The notes: a model not told the origin generated them from the letters alone. Numbered from the stretch's first letter, positions 1 to 8,980 are shown. The stretch: 32,221 nucleotides of DNA from Rhizobiaceae bacterium (GCA_026981655.1 JALSIJ010000022.1:1-32221), one strand, 5' to 3'. Translations and numbers: made by a program.

Positions 1-185
1 TAAAATATTACGACGTATTCTGCTATCAAATTAACTGCGCCCAAGGGTTTGAAAGAAAGCACACGCCTAAAAGCAATAAATGCTCAAAAAGGTACCACAC
101 CGCGGCGCAGTTTCCGCCTGTTCAGGGGTAATATTGCACTTGCGCCGTGCCCGAAATCAGTTTGTCAACAGGTCCTAGGCATTCC

Positions 186-1136
186 ATGTCCGACATCATC
201 AACATCATATTGCCGGTTTTTGCCCTGATTGGCCTTGGCTATCTTTCAGCGCTGTCCGGTATACTGAAAATGGATGTGGGTGATGCACTGGCAAAGTTCA
301 TCTTTGTTATCGCCATTCCCGCCCTGTTGGTGAAAACCATGGCCACCGCCGATTTTTCCGGTGCCAGTCTCTGGGGTTTCTGGGCCACCTATTTTGGCGG
401 GGTGGCGATTGTCTGGCTGCTGGCGCGGATTGCCGTATTCAACCTGTTGGGCCGCGACCGGCGCGCCGCGGTGATTGCCGGCGTATCGGCAGGTTTTTCC
501 AACATCGTGCTCATTGGCATACCGCTGACCGAGCGCGCCTATGGTGAGGCAGGCGTCGCGATTTTGCTGCTGCTGGTAGCCGTCCACATGCCAGTAATGA
601 TGACCGCATCGACATTGTTGATGGAACAGGCGGTGCGCGCTGATGGGGTGGAAAAGTCGCCCTACAATATACTCAAGCTGTTTAAAAACATCGCCAAGAA
701 CCTGCTGACCAACCCGATTATTCTTGGCATTTTAGCGGGCCTTGTCTGGCGGCTGAGCACCCTGCCATTTAACGGCATATTTGCAGAGACCGCCACAGCA
801 ATAGGCAAAACCGCCGGGCCACTGGCGTTGTTTTCCGTCGGCATGAGCCTCAACAAATACGGCATTAAGGGCAATCTTTTTCAAGGCTCGCTGCTGGCCG
901 GCCTTAGCCTGGTTGTCTTACCCGCAAGCATATATCTACTGGCCAACTTCGTCTTTCACCTGCCCGCAGACTGGGCAAGAATTGCAGTAATCGCCGCCGC
1001 ATTGCCAACCGGAGTCAATGCCTATCTGTTTGCCAGCCATTTCAAGGTCGCCGAAGGGCTTGCCACCAACACCATAATTCTCACCATTTTAGCCAGCATG
1101 GTTACATTGAGTTTCTGGCTTTGGATAATGAGCTAA
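186..1136 (+). CDS. AEC-family (auxin efflux carrier-type) permease
   Basis: Inner-membrane permease of the AEC / bile-acid:sodium-symporter-like superfamily, whose bacterial members export or import small organic acids; the substrate cannot be read from sequence. The 316-residue protein is almost wholly hydrophobic, with about ten membrane segments in two halves (residues about 1-145 and 175-316) separated by a charged loop. Family-type features are the N-terminal IILPVFALIGLGYL segment, the SNIVLIGIPL segment in the first half and ALPTGVNAYLFA in the second. The frame is open from a GTG at 147, but the family N-terminus matches the ATG at 186, with an AGG about 7 bases upstream. The next gene lies on the opposite strand and converges with it. 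The family call is firm; the specific role is unknown. Confidence 0.88.
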   Translation: MSDIINIILPVFALIGLGYLSALSGILKMDVGDALAKFIFVIAIPALLVKTMATADFSGASLWGFWATYFGGVAIVWLLARIAVFNLLGRDRRAAVIAGVSAGFSNIVLIGIPLTERAYGEAGVAILLLLVAVHMPVMMTASTLLMEQAVRADGVEKSPYNILKLFKNIAKNLLTNPIILGILAGLVWRLSTLPFNGIFAETATAIGKTAGPLALFSVGMSLNKYGIKGNLFQGSLLAGLSLVVLPASIYLLANFVFHLPADWARIAVIAAALPTGVNAYLFASHFKVAEGLATNTIILTILASMVTLSFWLWIMS

Positions 1137-1182
1137 TAACGAGCGACACGCGCCTCGCAAACCCCAATACACAGCTTAGCCG

Positions 1183-1204
1183 TGAGTGAAATAAAGTTCA
1201 CTCA
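1183..1204. repeat. 8-bp perfect inverted repeat between convergent genes
   Basis: TGAGTGAA (1183-1190) and TTCACTCA (1197-1204) pair perfectly around a 6-base loop, and the right arm runs over the stop codon of the minus-strand glycosidase gene. There is no T-run on either side, so it is not a textbook intrinsic terminator. The preceding bases TTAGCCGTGAGTGAAA resemble the 3' box of the dispersed element seen elsewhere in the window (GCCGTGAGCGAAAA), so this may be a decayed fragment of it. Confidence 0.4.
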
Positions 1205-1920
1205 ACAACGCCAATTATCGGCCCGGCGGGAAAATATACGCCACGGTTTTGATCTTCCCAAAGCAGCGATGAAATTGACCCATCCAAAAACAGGGCGTTC
1301 GGTGTATTCAATCTCGATTTGAATAATTCACCAAAATCCCAAAACCGCACCGGACTGTGCGAGATAGCGAAATAGGCGATCCGGCCATCTTCTGTTACGC
1401 CCACCCCATTGCGAATTTTGAGCGAATCTGAATCCTTCAAAAAACGCGGATGCAATTCCCCCTCAATCACCAGCATCGGGCCGGACTGGGTGGCAAATTG
1501 CGGTTTTAACTTCGCAGCCATATAGCGCCTGGTTTCCATAACACCCGCCCCATCTGGTCCAAAATAAAACACCCCGTTTGGCAAAAGATGGAAATTACCA
1601 TAGCCGCCCTTTGTTGAAATGGTTTTTTTCAGAACCCCGTCAGCAATATAAAGCCCGACCGGCGAATAATCGCGATGATACATGCCGCCATTCATCGCAA
1701 AACGCAATTTCTGTCCCGCCGCATCAAGCTGGGATTTCAACCGCTGCAAAGATCCATAAGCAACGTCATTTTCATCTTTCAGGAATAACTGCAATCGCGA
1801 CTTTGAATGATCGACCCGGCAAACCGTGTAGCGATTTTCCGCCATCACCTCATCAAAACACAAAGGCCCGCTGCAGGCACCAAATATCAGGCAATAAATA
1901 ATAGAGAAATATTCAATCAT
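1198..1920 (-). CDS. Secreted phosphodiester glycosidase-like (DUF2233/NAGPA domain) protein
   Basis: A 240-residue protein of the phosphodiester glycosidase (DUF2233, NAGPA-like) family, related to enzymes that remove sugars from phosphodiester-linked glycoconjugates; the bacterial substrate is unknown. The N-terminus (residues 1-26) is a hydrophobic secretion signal with two cysteines (GACSGPLC), so it may be periplasmic or lipid-anchored. Visible family motifs are RFAMNGGMYH near residue 95, SPVGLYI near 107, TQSGPMLV near 145, RNGVGVT near 170, and the C-terminal LFLDGSISSLL and GPIIGVV. The length is normal for a single-domain member. It starts at an ATG with no strong ribosome binding site. 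It stands alone, divergent from leuC and convergent with the AEC permease. I am confident of the family, not of the reaction. Confidence 0.82.
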   Translation of the reverse strand: MIEYFSIIYCLIFGACSGPLCFDEVMAENRYTVCRVDHSKSRLQLFLKDENDVAYGSLQRLKSQLDAAGQKLRFAMNGGMYHRDYSPVGLYIADGVLKKTISTKGGYGNFHLLPNGVFYFGPDGAGVMETRRYMAAKLKPQFATQSGPMLVIEGELHPRFLKDSDSLKIRNGVGVTEDGRIAYFAISHSPVRFWDFGELFKSRLNTPNALFLDGSISSLLWEDQNRGVYFPAGPIIGVVE

Positions 1921-2030
1921 CCAACCCTGTTATCCTGTTTTTGCCAATCACGAAAGTCACTGTCACATCGCAAACCTTATGCGCGACACTATCATTCCAA
2001 CCCGATCCATTGAGGCAATTCAGCCATTTC

Positions 2031-2102
2031 TTGGCCACCCCTCTTGACCCGGCATAATATTTAGTCGCATACAAATTTCAAAATTCTGCGCAGGCGTGAG
2101 GA
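2031..2102 (+). promoter_or_regulatory. Candidate leuC promoter and ribosome binding site
   Basis: Two weak promoter readings exist: TTGGCC (2031-2036) with CATAAT (2053-2058) at 16-base spacing, and CTTGAC (2043-2048) with GCATAC around 2067. GAGGA at 2098-2102 is a good ribosome binding site 7 bases before the leuC ATG. I saw no leucine-rich leader peptide in the 189-bp gap. The promoter call is tentative; the ribosome site is solid. Confidence 0.3.
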
Positions 2103-2109
2103 TAAATCC

Positions 2110-3510
2110 ATGGCAAAGACATTATACGACAAAATCTGGGATGATCATCTGGTTGATGAGCAAGACGACGGCACCTGCCTGCTTTATATTGACCGCCATC
2201 TTGTGCATGAGGTTACCAGCCCGCAGGCCTTTGAAGGTTTGCGCATGGCCGGTCGCAAAGTACGTGCGCCGGAAAAAACCCTTGCCGTGGTTGATCACAA
2301 CATTCCAACCACCGACCGCAGCAAAGGCATCGCCAATAAGGAAAGCCGCATTCAAGTGGAAGCCCTTGCTGCCAACGCGGCCGAGTTTGGCGTTGAATAT
2401 TATTCCGAGACCGATAAACGCCAGGGCGTTGTACACATCATTGGCCCGGAACAGGGCTTCACCCTGCCCGGCATGACCATCGTTTGCGGCGACAGCCACA
2501 CCTCCACACATGGAGCCTTTGGCGCTTTGGCCCACGGTATCGGCACCTCAGAAGTGGAGCACGTGCTTTCCACTCAAACGCTGATCCAGAAAAAAGCCAA
2601 AAACATGAAGGTCGAAGTCAATGGCATTCTGCCCGCGGGCGTTAGTGCCAAGGACATCATTTTGGCCATCATCGGTGAAATCGGCACCGCCGGCGGCACC
2701 GGCTATGTGATTGAATTTTGTGGCGAAGCTATTGAAGCACTTTCCATGGAAGGCCGCATGACCGTCTGTAATATGACGATTGAGGGCGGCGCGCGCGCAG
2801 GCCTTATTGCGCCTGATCAAAAAACCTTCGATTACATAATCGGCAAACCAAAATCACCAAAAGGTGACGCGCTGGAAAAAGCCCTTGAATATTGGAAGGG
2901 CCTCAAATCTGACGAAGATGCCCACTTTGACAAGGTGCTTAAACTGGATGCTGCCAATCTGCCGCCAACCATCACCTGGGGCTCTTCACCGGAAGATACA
3001 ATTGCCATCACCGGCGCAGTACCCAACCCGGACGATATAGCCGATGAAAACACCCGCACGTCCAAATGGCGCGCACTTGAATATATGGGCCTTAAACCCG
3101 GCACCGCGATGACCGATATTACCATCGACCGGGTATTTATCGGCTCTTGTACCAATGGCCGGATAGAAGATTTTCGTCAGGCAGCCGCCGTCGTCAAAGG
3201 CAAGAAAATCGCCGACGGTGTTTCCGGCATGATCGTACCGGGCTCCGGCCTGGTGAAAGAACAGGCAGAGAAAGAAGGGTTGGATAAGATCTTTGTTGAA
3301 GCCGGTTTTGAATGGCGTGAACCTGGCTGCTCGATGTGTCTGGCGATGAATGATGACCGCCTGAAACCGGAAGAGCGCTGCGCCTCGACCTCCAACCGCA
3401 ACTTTGAAGGCCGTCAGGGCTTTAAGGGCCGCACTCATCTGGTCTCGCCTGCTATGGCCGCGGCTGCCGGCATCGCCGGGCATTTTGTTGATATAAGGGA
3501 ATGGGAGTAA
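2110..3510 (+). CDS. leuC: 3-isopropylmalate dehydratase large subunit
   Basis: LeuC is the catalytic [4Fe-4S] subunit of isopropylmalate isomerase, converting 2-isopropylmalate to 3-isopropylmalate in leucine biosynthesis in the cytoplasm. The 466-residue length is typical. The three cluster cysteines are visible: C347 in GSCTNG, and C407 and C410 in PGCSMC. Other family motifs are the N-terminal [27 protein letters not shown] and the C-terminal [13 protein letters not shown]. The ATG start has GAGGA 7 bases upstream. It needs the small subunit LeuD, which is not in this window; leuC and leuD are often separate in alphaproteobacteria. It is monocistronic here, converging on the sensor kinase gene. 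Confidence 0.97.
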   Translation: MAKTLYDKIWDDHLVDEQDDGTCLLYIDRHLVHEVTSPQAFEGLRMAGRKVRAPEKTLAVVDHNIPTTDRSKGIANKESRIQVEALAANAAEFGVEYYSETDKRQGVVHIIGPEQGFTLPGMTIVCGDSHTSTHGAFGALAHGIGTSEVEHVLSTQTLIQKKAKNMKVEVNGILPAGVSAKDIILAIIGEIGTAGGTGYVIEFCGEAIEALSMEGRMTVCNMTIEGGARAGLIAPDQKTFDYIIGKPKSPKGDALEKALEYWKGLKSDEDAHFDKVLKLDAANLPPTITWGSSPEDTIAITGAVPNPDDIADENTRTSKWRALEYMGLKPGTAMTDITIDRVFIGSCTNGRIEDFRQAAAVVKGKKIADGVSGMIVPGSGLVKEQAEKEGLDKIFVEAGFEWREPGCSMCLAMNDDRLKPEERCASTSNRNFEGRQGFKGRTHLVSPAMAAAAGIAGHFVDIREWE

Positions 3511-3571
3511 GATTTCTGCTCAATTCCACAATCCAGCCGCTGCAATAATGGTATCGCGGTTTGCCCTGTTT

Positions 3572-3599
3572 CGTCATGCCCGCGCAGGTGGGGATGACG
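3572..3599. repeat. Palindromic hairpin between convergent leuC and the sensor kinase
   Basis: CGTCAT (3572-3577) pairs with ATGACG (3594-3599), and inside this CCC pairs with GGG across one G.G mismatch, with a short GCAG loop. This form, CGTCATGCCCGCGCAGG followed by a G-rich return arm, is the common short palindromic unit seen between convergent genes in many proteobacteria. It probably acts as a bidirectional mRNA end or REP-like element. There is no T-run. Confidence 0.55.
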
Positions 3600-3615
3600 G
3601 TTAAGAGCCGTTTCT

Positions 3616-4881
3616 TCACTTAAGCGGCAACATAACCCGCACGCCAAAGCGGCCGGATAAGGTATCATCGAACAATTCAACGCGGCCCTTATGGCTTTCA
3701 GCAATCTGTAAAACCAGCGCCAGCCCGAGGCCGGAACCCTTCACATCCTGCCGGTCAGATAGCCGGTAAAACGCTGCAAAAACCTTTCCGCGTTCATCTT
3801 TGGGAATGCCAGACCCTTGATCAACGATCTCCAGCACAGCAAATCCATCTTTTGATCCAACTCGAATATCAACCGGTGGCTTACCGTGGCGATAGGCATT
3901 TTCCAGCAGGTTTCGCACCATACGCTGCATCAAGCGAAGATCGCCATTGATCAAAACAGATTGACCATCAAGATTGCAGTCCTGATATTGCGCATCATAT
4001 CGGGCGCATTCTTCCGCAGCCACCGCCAGAAGGTCTATTTCCTGCCAGGGCTCATGCACGTTGTGCGCATCCAGTCTGCTCATCAATAAAATTTCATCGA
4101 CCAGATGATCAAGCTCATCAATATCCTGTTCAAGCGCCTTTTTGCGCTGTTCGTCTTCCTGTCCTTTAAGCAGATCAATCCCCAAACGAATGCGTGACAG
4201 TGGGGTGCGTAGTTCATGGCTGGCATTTGCCAATAATTGCCGGTGCGCACCGAGCAAGGCCTCAATCTTTTCTGCGGCTCGATTAAAGCTCCCCCCTAAT
4301 TGGGCAACTTCATCTTTACCTTCAATCGCCACCCGGGTGGAAAAATCACCCGCTCCCATGGCTTCAACACCGCGCTGCAACCGCTCCAAACGACCCGTGA
4401 GCCTTCGCACCAACGGATAGGCCGAAAACCCGATAATAATGGCAATGGAGGTTAAGAATAGCAGTGGTCCCCAGAAAAAACGCGTATGGTTCTTCTTCAT
4501 TCTGGTCACTAACCAACGTTTATCAGGTAATAAAATCTGCCAACTGGTATTACCGCGATGTCGAAACCGGTTACTCGATTGTTGCTCAGGCGATGGCGCT
4601 GCAAAACTTTGCCCCGAACTTGCCAGAAGTTTTTTGTTCTCATCAAAAAGCGATATATCCAGGCCAATGTTTTCCGCCAGTTTACGCAACGTATTTTGTT
4701 GCTCCGTTAACGGCGCATTGACAGGTGCCAGCAACTCCACCGCAAGCCTGCCCGCGATACCAAAAACCTCACGGTTAAACCGATCGGCACCGGCAAACTG
4801 CCAAAGCGCCCCGGAAATGACCACCACCAGCACCAAAGCGGCAATTATCGTCAGATAAATTTGAACGTATAGCCTGCGCAT
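3616..4881 (-). CDS. Membrane sensor histidine kinase (CpxA-like position and partner)
   Basis: A 421-residue sensor kinase. Domains in order: transmembrane segment at about 8-28; periplasmic sensor region about 29-125; second transmembrane segment about 133-153; HAMP linker about 155-210; HisKA with the phospho-accepting H222 in NASHELRTPLSR; and a HATPase domain with the N box NLLENAYRHG, the G1 box DQGSGIP and the G2 box GSGLGLAL near the C-terminus. It phosphorylates the response regulator encoded 3 bases upstream on the same strand, and the two are surely co-transcribed. Placement after an LTxxQ periplasmic protein suggests an envelope-stress role, as in CpxA. That role is inferred from context; the kinase call itself is certain. 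Confidence 0.93.
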   Translation of the reverse strand: MRRLYVQIYLTIIAALVLVVVISGALWQFAGADRFNREVFGIAGRLAVELLAPVNAPLTEQQNTLRKLAENIGLDISLFDENKKLLASSGQSFAAPSPEQQSSNRFRHRGNTSWQILLPDKRWLVTRMKKNHTRFFWGPLLFLTSIAIIIGFSAYPLVRRLTGRLERLQRGVEAMGAGDFSTRVAIEGKDEVAQLGGSFNRAAEKIEALLGAHRQLLANASHELRTPLSRIRLGIDLLKGQEDEQRKKALEQDIDELDHLVDEILLMSRLDAHNVHEPWQEIDLLAVAAEECARYDAQYQDCNLDGQSVLINGDLRLMQRMVRNLLENAYRHGKPPVDIRVGSKDGFAVLEIVDQGSGIPKDERGKVFAAFYRLSDRQDVKGSGLGLALVLQIAESHKGRVELFDDTLSGRFGVRVMLPLK

Positions 4882-4884
4882 ACT

Positions 4885-5571
4885 TTAATCCTGGCTGCGC
4901 GCAAACAGATAACCCGCACCACGCACGGTGATCACCCGTTTGGGCTTTTTTGCATCATCTTCAATCTCTGCCCGAATGCGGGAAATATGCACATCAATCG
5001 AGCGATCAAAGGCCTCAAGTGCCGTGCCCTTTAGGGCGTCCATTAAAGCATCGCGCGATAGCACCCGCCCGGCAGACCGCGCCAGCACATGCAACATATC
5101 AAACTGGTGTGACGTTAACGAACAAATACGCGCATCAAGCCGCACTTCGCGAGAGTTTCGATCAATTTCCAATCGGCCAAAACGCAAGGTCTCGGCATTT
5201 CCGGAGGCACCTCCACGGCGCAAAATCGCCTTTAACCGGGCAAGCAATTCACGCGGTTCAAACGGTTTTGGCAAATAATCATCAGCCCCGAGTTCAAGCC
5301 CTACCACCCGATCCATCGCATCACCCTTGGCCGTTAACATAAGAATAGGAATATTATCAGTGGTACGAATGGTTCGGCAAATCTCCAAGCCGTCCATATC
5401 CGGCAACATCAAATCAAGAATAATGGCACTGAATGCCCCCGATTTCTGCTTGCCCAATGCTTCCGCACCATTGGGTGCTATTGTTACCGAATAGCCCGCT
5501 TCACCAAGATAGTCTTGCACCATTCCGGCAAGGCGAGGGTCGTCTTCAACAAGTAATATTTGTTCGCTCAA
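4885..5571 (-). CDS. OmpR-family response regulator (CpxR-like)
   Basis: A two-domain transcription regulator. The receiver domain (residues 1-117) has acidic pocket EDD, phospho-acceptor D53 in ILDLMLPD, T in MLTAKGD and K in LPKPFEP. The winged-helix DNA-binding domain (about 130-228) includes LTSHQFDMLHVLA, FDRSIDVHISRIR and VRGAGYLF. The FDRSIDVHIS segment resembles enterobacterial CpxR. I chose the TTG at 5571 because it gives MSEQILLVEDD, the normal family N-terminus; the frame is also open to an ATG at 5628, which would add 19 atypical residues. Neither start has a strong ribosome site. It overlaps nothing and is followed after 3 bases by its kinase. Confidence 0.92.
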   Translation of the reverse strand: MSEQILLVEDDPRLAGMVQDYLGEAGYSVTIAPNGAEALGKQKSGAFSAIILDLMLPDMDGLEICRTIRTTDNIPILMLTAKGDAMDRVVGLELGADDYLPKPFEPRELLARLKAILRRGGASGNAETLRFGRLEIDRNSREVRLDARICSLTSHQFDMLHVLARSAGRVLSRDALMDALKGTALEAFDRSIDVHISRIRAEIEDDAKKPKRVITVRGAGYLFARSQD

Positions 5572-5651
5572 AAATTCAATATCCAGAATTAAAGGGCAGC
5601 GCCCCGACCAGTAGAAAAGCAATATCATATTTAAACCAAACCAACCAACCG

Positions 5652-5672
5652 GACCCGCAGAATATGCGGGCC
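5652..5672 (-). terminator. Hairpin between the LTxxQ gene and the regulator gene (attenuator or terminator)
   Basis: CCCGCA (5654-5659) and TGCGGG (5665-5670) form a perfect 6-bp stem with a 5-base loop, extended by one more G-C pair across a mismatch. On the minus strand it follows the stop of the LTxxQ gene by about 25 bases and is followed by a T-rich run interrupted by G pairs. It could partly terminate transcription so that the periplasmic protein is made in excess over the regulator and kinase. Confidence 0.45.
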
Positions 5673-5697
5673 AGTCAGGAAATTATTGGATCCAAGT

Positions 5698-6294
5698 TTA
5701 ATGCTTCCAGCGCCCGCGCATAGAGCGAAAAGTCTCAATTCGGTCGGCAACTGTTGTACGTTGCCCGGCAGTCAGCACTTCAGCCGCATCCGTAATGGCA
5801 GTGGCGAGTTTTTTGCTTACCGTATCGGCCTCAGCGAGTTTTGCCACCCTCATGGCTTCAATTGCACCACGATCAATTACTGGTGCGGTTAAGAGCTTGA
5901 TTACTTCCTCGCGTGATTTCCGCATTTTATCTTTCATTGGCAGCATATCTTCTGCAACTGTTTTAATAAGGGTCACGAGTTTTGTTTGCTGCTCGTCGGT
6001 TGCATCAATTTCGACGGCAAGATGTTTGACCATCCGGATAATCAGTTTTTCACGCTCTTCAATACTCATCGAACCAAAATGCGATCCGCCGCCACGGCGC
6101 CAGCTGGATTTCCAGATTTTGCCATCATTGCCAGAATAATTGCTTTCAATACTCACATGCTGGGCAATGCGGCTGCCGGTAAAGGCCTGTGCACCCAAAA
6201 CGGTTGCCAATCCAAGTGCAGCTATAATGCCTGCAGTGATATAACCCTTACGCGTGTTTGTCGGCTTCTTCGGGCTGTTAATATTATTGGTCAT
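5698..6294 (-). CDS. Spy/CpxP-like LTxxQ periplasmic stress protein
   Basis: A 198-residue membrane-anchored or exported protein. Residues about 18-36 form a hydrophobic signal or anchor after a charged, N-rich N-terminus. The rest is helical and charged, with the two LTxxQ-family signatures: ATDEQQTKL near residue 97 and LTAGQR near 178. Spy and CpxP proteins are periplasmic chaperones or feedback inhibitors of envelope-stress kinases; metal-resistance relatives sense metals. The start at 6294 is fixed by an excellent AAGGAG (complement of 6301-6306) six bases before the ATG, so the longer open frame to 6435 should be ignored. It heads a cluster with an OmpR-type regulator and its kinase, matching a cpxP-cpxR-cpxA arrangement. 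Confidence 0.82.
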   Translation of the reverse strand: MTNNINSPKKPTNTRKGYITAGIIAALGLATVLGAQAFTGSRIAQHVSIESNYSGNDGKIWKSSWRRGGGSHFGSMSIEEREKLIIRMVKHLAVEIDATDEQQTKLVTLIKTVAEDMLPMKDKMRKSREEVIKLLTAPVIDRGAIEAMRVAKLAEADTVSKKLATAITDAAEVLTAGQRTTVADRIETFRSMRGRWKH

Positions 6295-6365
6295 GCCTGT
6301 CTCCTTGGTTGCTGTGTTGATAACAACAACATAGACCCTCAATGTTGCAGGCGCTTTTCTCCGGC

Positions 6366-6380
6366 GTAAAGAATTGTAAA
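6366..6380. promoter_or_regulatory. CpxR-box-like direct repeat GTAAA-N5-GTAAA
   Basis: GTAAA (6366-6370), five bases, then GTAAA (6376-6380) matches the enterobacterial CpxR recognition pattern exactly. It lies 72-86 bases upstream of the LTxxQ gene start, in a plausible promoter position. It overlaps a second symmetry, AATTGTA (6372-6378) with TACAATT (6388-6394). Autoregulation by the adjacent response regulator is inferred; short motifs can occur by chance. Confidence 0.45.
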
Positions 6381-6441
6381 GTTGCAATACAATTAAAATC
6401 AATCTAAAAGTGAATAATTGATTCTTTGCAACCAATTCCTG

Positions 6442-6470
6442 TTGACAGCACTAAAATTACACGATAGGAA
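6442..6470 (+). promoter_or_regulatory. Candidate promoter of the nuclease gene
   Basis: TTGACA (6442-6447) is followed at 17-base spacing by TAGGAA (6465-6470). The -35 is a perfect match and the -10 is weak. Between it and the ATG at 6504 are three TTAA tetranucleotides at exact 9-base intervals (6481, 6490, 6499), and no ribosome binding site is evident. Confidence 0.3.
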
Positions 6471-6503
6471 TTTATTCGTCTTAATCAGATTAAAATCCTT
6501 AAT

Positions 6504-6944
6504 ATGAATTTTCGCCCAACCATAATCGCTGTGTTATTTTTTGCCCTTGGCCCTTCCCCTATGATGGCAAAAAAGCGCGAAACCATCAAAGGACCAATCT
6601 TTGCAAAAGTGCTGAATGTTTATGACGGCGATACAATTGAGGTACTTGCAAAAGTATGGCCCGGTCATCAAATCAATGTGCGGGTACGCATCCGGGGAAT
6701 AGACGCACCGGAAATTCGCTCAAAATGCTCAAGCGAATATAGTGCCGCGCTTTCGGCCCGCAACCGGCTGCGTGAATTTATTTCAGGCAAACCGGTGCAA
6801 CTCAGCAAAATAAAAGGCGGCAAATATTTTGGCCGAGTGCTGGCCGATGTCACAACCTTTTCAGGCCAAGATATTGAAACCGCCCTTCTGGCAACCGGGC
6901 TGGTACGGCCCTATCGTGGCAAACGTCGTAGCGGCTGGTGCTGA
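6504..6944 (+). CDS. Exported thermonuclease (SNase-like) family protein
   Basis: A 146-residue staphylococcal-nuclease-like protein, predicted to be exported and to cut DNA or RNA in a calcium-dependent way. A signal peptide covers residues 1-22 (cut after PMMA). The SNase fold follows: VYDGDT at 39-44 supplies the metal ligand D41, VRIRGIDAPE at 61-70 supplies R62, D67 and E70, and KYFGRVLADV supplies the second catalytic arginine, so the Arg-Glu-Arg set is intact. The usual Thr after the second Asp is Ala here (A68), a change common in distant relatives. It is a single-domain protein with no lipobox. It converges with acs. It might act in nutrient scavenging or DNA degradation; context does not say. 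Confidence 0.88.
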   Translation: MNFRPTIIAVLFFALGPSPMMAKKRETIKGPIFAKVLNVYDGDTIEVLAKVWPGHQINVRVRIRGIDAPEIRSKCSSEYSAALSARNRLREFISGKPVQLSKIKGGKYFGRVLADVTTFSGQDIETALLATGLVRPYRGKRRSGWC

Positions 6945-6965
6945 ACACGCGTCGGCCAGATAACA

Positions 6966-7021
6966 ACGGGGCCGCACAAAGCAACTGCACCATGCAGCCC
7001 CAAATTGCCGTAAGCGAAAAA
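6966..7021 (+). repeat. Dispersed structured element, copy D (3' fragment)
   Basis: CCCCAAATTGCCGTAAGCGAAAAAAC near 6998-7023 nearly repeats the 3' part of copy B (CCCAAATTGCCGTGAGCG then an A-run at 28773-28797). Upstream, GGGGC (6968-6972) can pair with GCCCC (6997-7001), the place taken by the third hairpin in the full copies. The terminal AGAGC hairpin is missing because the acs stop codon begins at 7025. It starts about 20 bases after the nuclease gene. Confidence 0.5.
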
Positions 7022-7024
7022 ACT

Positions 7025-8980
7025 TCAGCCTTTTTTGTTCTGCCGGTTTTCGATCAGGTTTTCGACCACAGCCGGATCGGCAAGCGTTGATGTATCACCC
7101 AGGGCGCCAAAATCATCCTCGGCAATTTTGCGCAAAATCCGCCGCATAATTTTGCCCGAGCGGGTTTTTGGCAATCCGGGAGAAAACTGAATTTTATCCG
7201 GTGATGCAATCGGCCCGATTTCCTTGCGAACCTGGGCCACAAGCTCTTTGCGCAATTCATCACTGGGCTCAACGCCGGCCATAAGAGTTACATAGCAGTA
7301 GATGCCCTGTCCTTTGATGTCGTGCGGGTAGCCAACAACAGCCGCTTCAGATACAGCACTATGCGCAACAAGCGCTGATTCAACCTCTGCGGTTCCCATA
7401 CGATGACCGGAAATATTGATCACATCATCAACCCGACCGGTAATCCAGTAATAGCCGTCCTCATCACGGCGGCACCCGTCACCGGTGAAATATTTCCCCT
7501 TATAGGTGGAAAAATAGGTCTGCACAAAACGATCATGGTCACCGTAAAGGCTGCGCATTTGGCCCGGCCACGAATCCACAATACAAAGATTGCCATCGGT
7601 CGCGCCTTCGAGCGGCGTGCCCTCACCATCAACCAATTGCGGTTGAATACCAAAGAATGGCGTTGTCGCAGAACCCGGTTTCAGGGCTGTTGCCCCCGGC
7701 AGCGGGGTAATCATAATGCCGCCAGTCTCGGTCTGCCACCATGTATCAACAATCGGGCAGCGACCTTCGCCGACCACATTATAATACCAGTCCCAGGCTT
7801 CCGGATTAATCGGCTCACCCACCGAACCAAGCAATCGAAGCGACGAGCGGTCGGTTGATTTAACCGGCTCGTCACCCGCCTGCATGAGCGCACGAATTGC
7901 TGTTGGTGCGGTATAAAAAATATTGACCTTGTGCTTGTCGCAGACATCCCAGAACCGCGACATGGTTGGATAATTCGGCACCCCTTCAAACATCAAAGTT
8001 GTCGCCGCATTGGCAAGCGGCCCGTAGACAATATAGGAATGCCCGGTCACCCAACCCACATCGGCGGTGCACCAGTAAATATCATTTTCATGATAGTCAA
8101 AAACATATTCATGGGTCATCGAGGCCCAGACCAGATAGCCGCCTGTCGTATGCAGCACACCTTTTGGTTTACCCGTGGAACCGGATGTATAAAGAATAAA
8201 CAACGGGTCTTCCGCATTCATTTCTTCCGGCTCGCAGGTCGTAGAAGCAGAAGCCACCGCATCATGATACCAAACATCACGGCCCTCGGCCCAGTTGATC
8301 GCACCACCAGTGCGCTTAACCACCAGCACCTTATCAACCTTGCCACCATTGCGTTCGGCAATTTCTATGGCTGCATCCACATTGGCTTTCAGCGGAATGG
8401 GCTTGCCGCCGCGCACGCCCTCATCGGCTGTAATAATAAAATTCGATTCGCAATCGTGAATACGCCCGGCCAGCGCATCGGGAGAAAACCCGCCAAAGAC
8501 GATCGAATGCACCGCACCAATGCGGGTACAGGCAAGCATCGCATAGGCGGCTTCCGGGATCATCGGCATATAGATGGTCACCCGGTCACCCTTTTTAACG
8601 CCCTCATTTTTCATCGCGTTGGAAAGGCGGCACACGTGCTCGTGCAGTTGGTTATAGGTAATTTTTGCATCTTCTTCCGGGTTGTCGCCTTCCCAGAGTA
8701 TAGCAACCTTGTCGCCATGCTTCTCCAAATGCCGGTCGATACAATTGGCAGAGACATTCAAGGTTCCATCTTCAAACCATTTGATCGACACATCAGGATA
8801 TTCATAAGTGGTGTTTTTGACTTTCGTATAGGGCTTTATCCAGTCAATCCGCTTGCCATGCTCGCCCCAAAATGCGTCCGGATTATCAACGCTTTGCTGA
8901 TACATCTCATGATATTTGTCATTATCAATATGGGCCGCCTTGGCGATGGCATCGGGAACGGGGTAAAGCAACTGGGACAT
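7025..8980 (-). CDS. acs: Acetyl-coenzyme A synthetase
   Basis: AMP-forming acetyl-CoA synthetase: acetate + ATP + CoA gives acetyl-CoA + AMP + PPi, allowing growth on acetate. It is 651 residues, the usual length. Adenylate-forming motifs are present: the P-loop-like [12 protein letters not shown], the aromatic [12 protein letters not shown], and the C-terminal [10 protein letters not shown] with the catalytic and acetylation-regulated K610. The ATG at 8980 gives [11 protein letters not shown] and is preceded by GTGGAG with proper spacing, so the longer frame to 9034 is not used. It is followed by no obvious partner genes (no actP or acetyltransferase nearby). A 391-residue open frame opposite it is an antisense shadow. 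Confidence 0.97.
   Translation of the reverse strand: MSQLLYPVPDAIAKAAHIDNDKYHEMYQQSVDNPDAFWGEHGKRIDWIKPYTKVKNTTYEYPDVSIKWFEDGTLNVSANCIDRHLEKHGDKVAILWEGDNPEEDAKITYNQLHEHVCRLSNAMKNEGVKKGDRVTIYMPMIPEAAYAMLACTRIGAVHSIVFGGFSPDALAGRIHDCESNFIITADEGVRGGKPIPLKANVDAAIEIAERNGGKVDKVLVVKRTGGAINWAEGRDVWYHDAVASASTTCEPEEMNAEDPLFILYTSGSTGKPKGVLHTTGGYLVWASMTHEYVFDYHENDIYWCTADVGWVTGHSYIVYGPLANAATTLMFEGVPNYPTMSRFWDVCDKHKVNIFYTAPTAIRALMQAGDEPVKSTDRSSLRLLGSVGEPINPEAWDWYYNVVGEGRCPIVDTWWQTETGGIMITPLPGATALKPGSATTPFFGIQPQLVDGEGTPLEGATDGNLCIVDSWPGQMRSLYGDHDRFVQTYFSTYKGKYFTGDGCRRDEDGYYWITGRVDDVINISGHRMGTAEVESALVAHSAVSEAAVVGYPHDIKGQGIYCYVTLMAGVEPSDELRKELVAQVRKEIGPIASPDKIQFSPGLPKTRSGKIMRRILRKIAEDDFGALGDTSTLADPAVVENLIENRQNKKG

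Noticed and set aside
1183-1204. Intrinsic terminator between the AEC and glycosidase genes
   Set aside because: The stem is perfect but neither side has a T-run, so I list it only as an inverted repeat.
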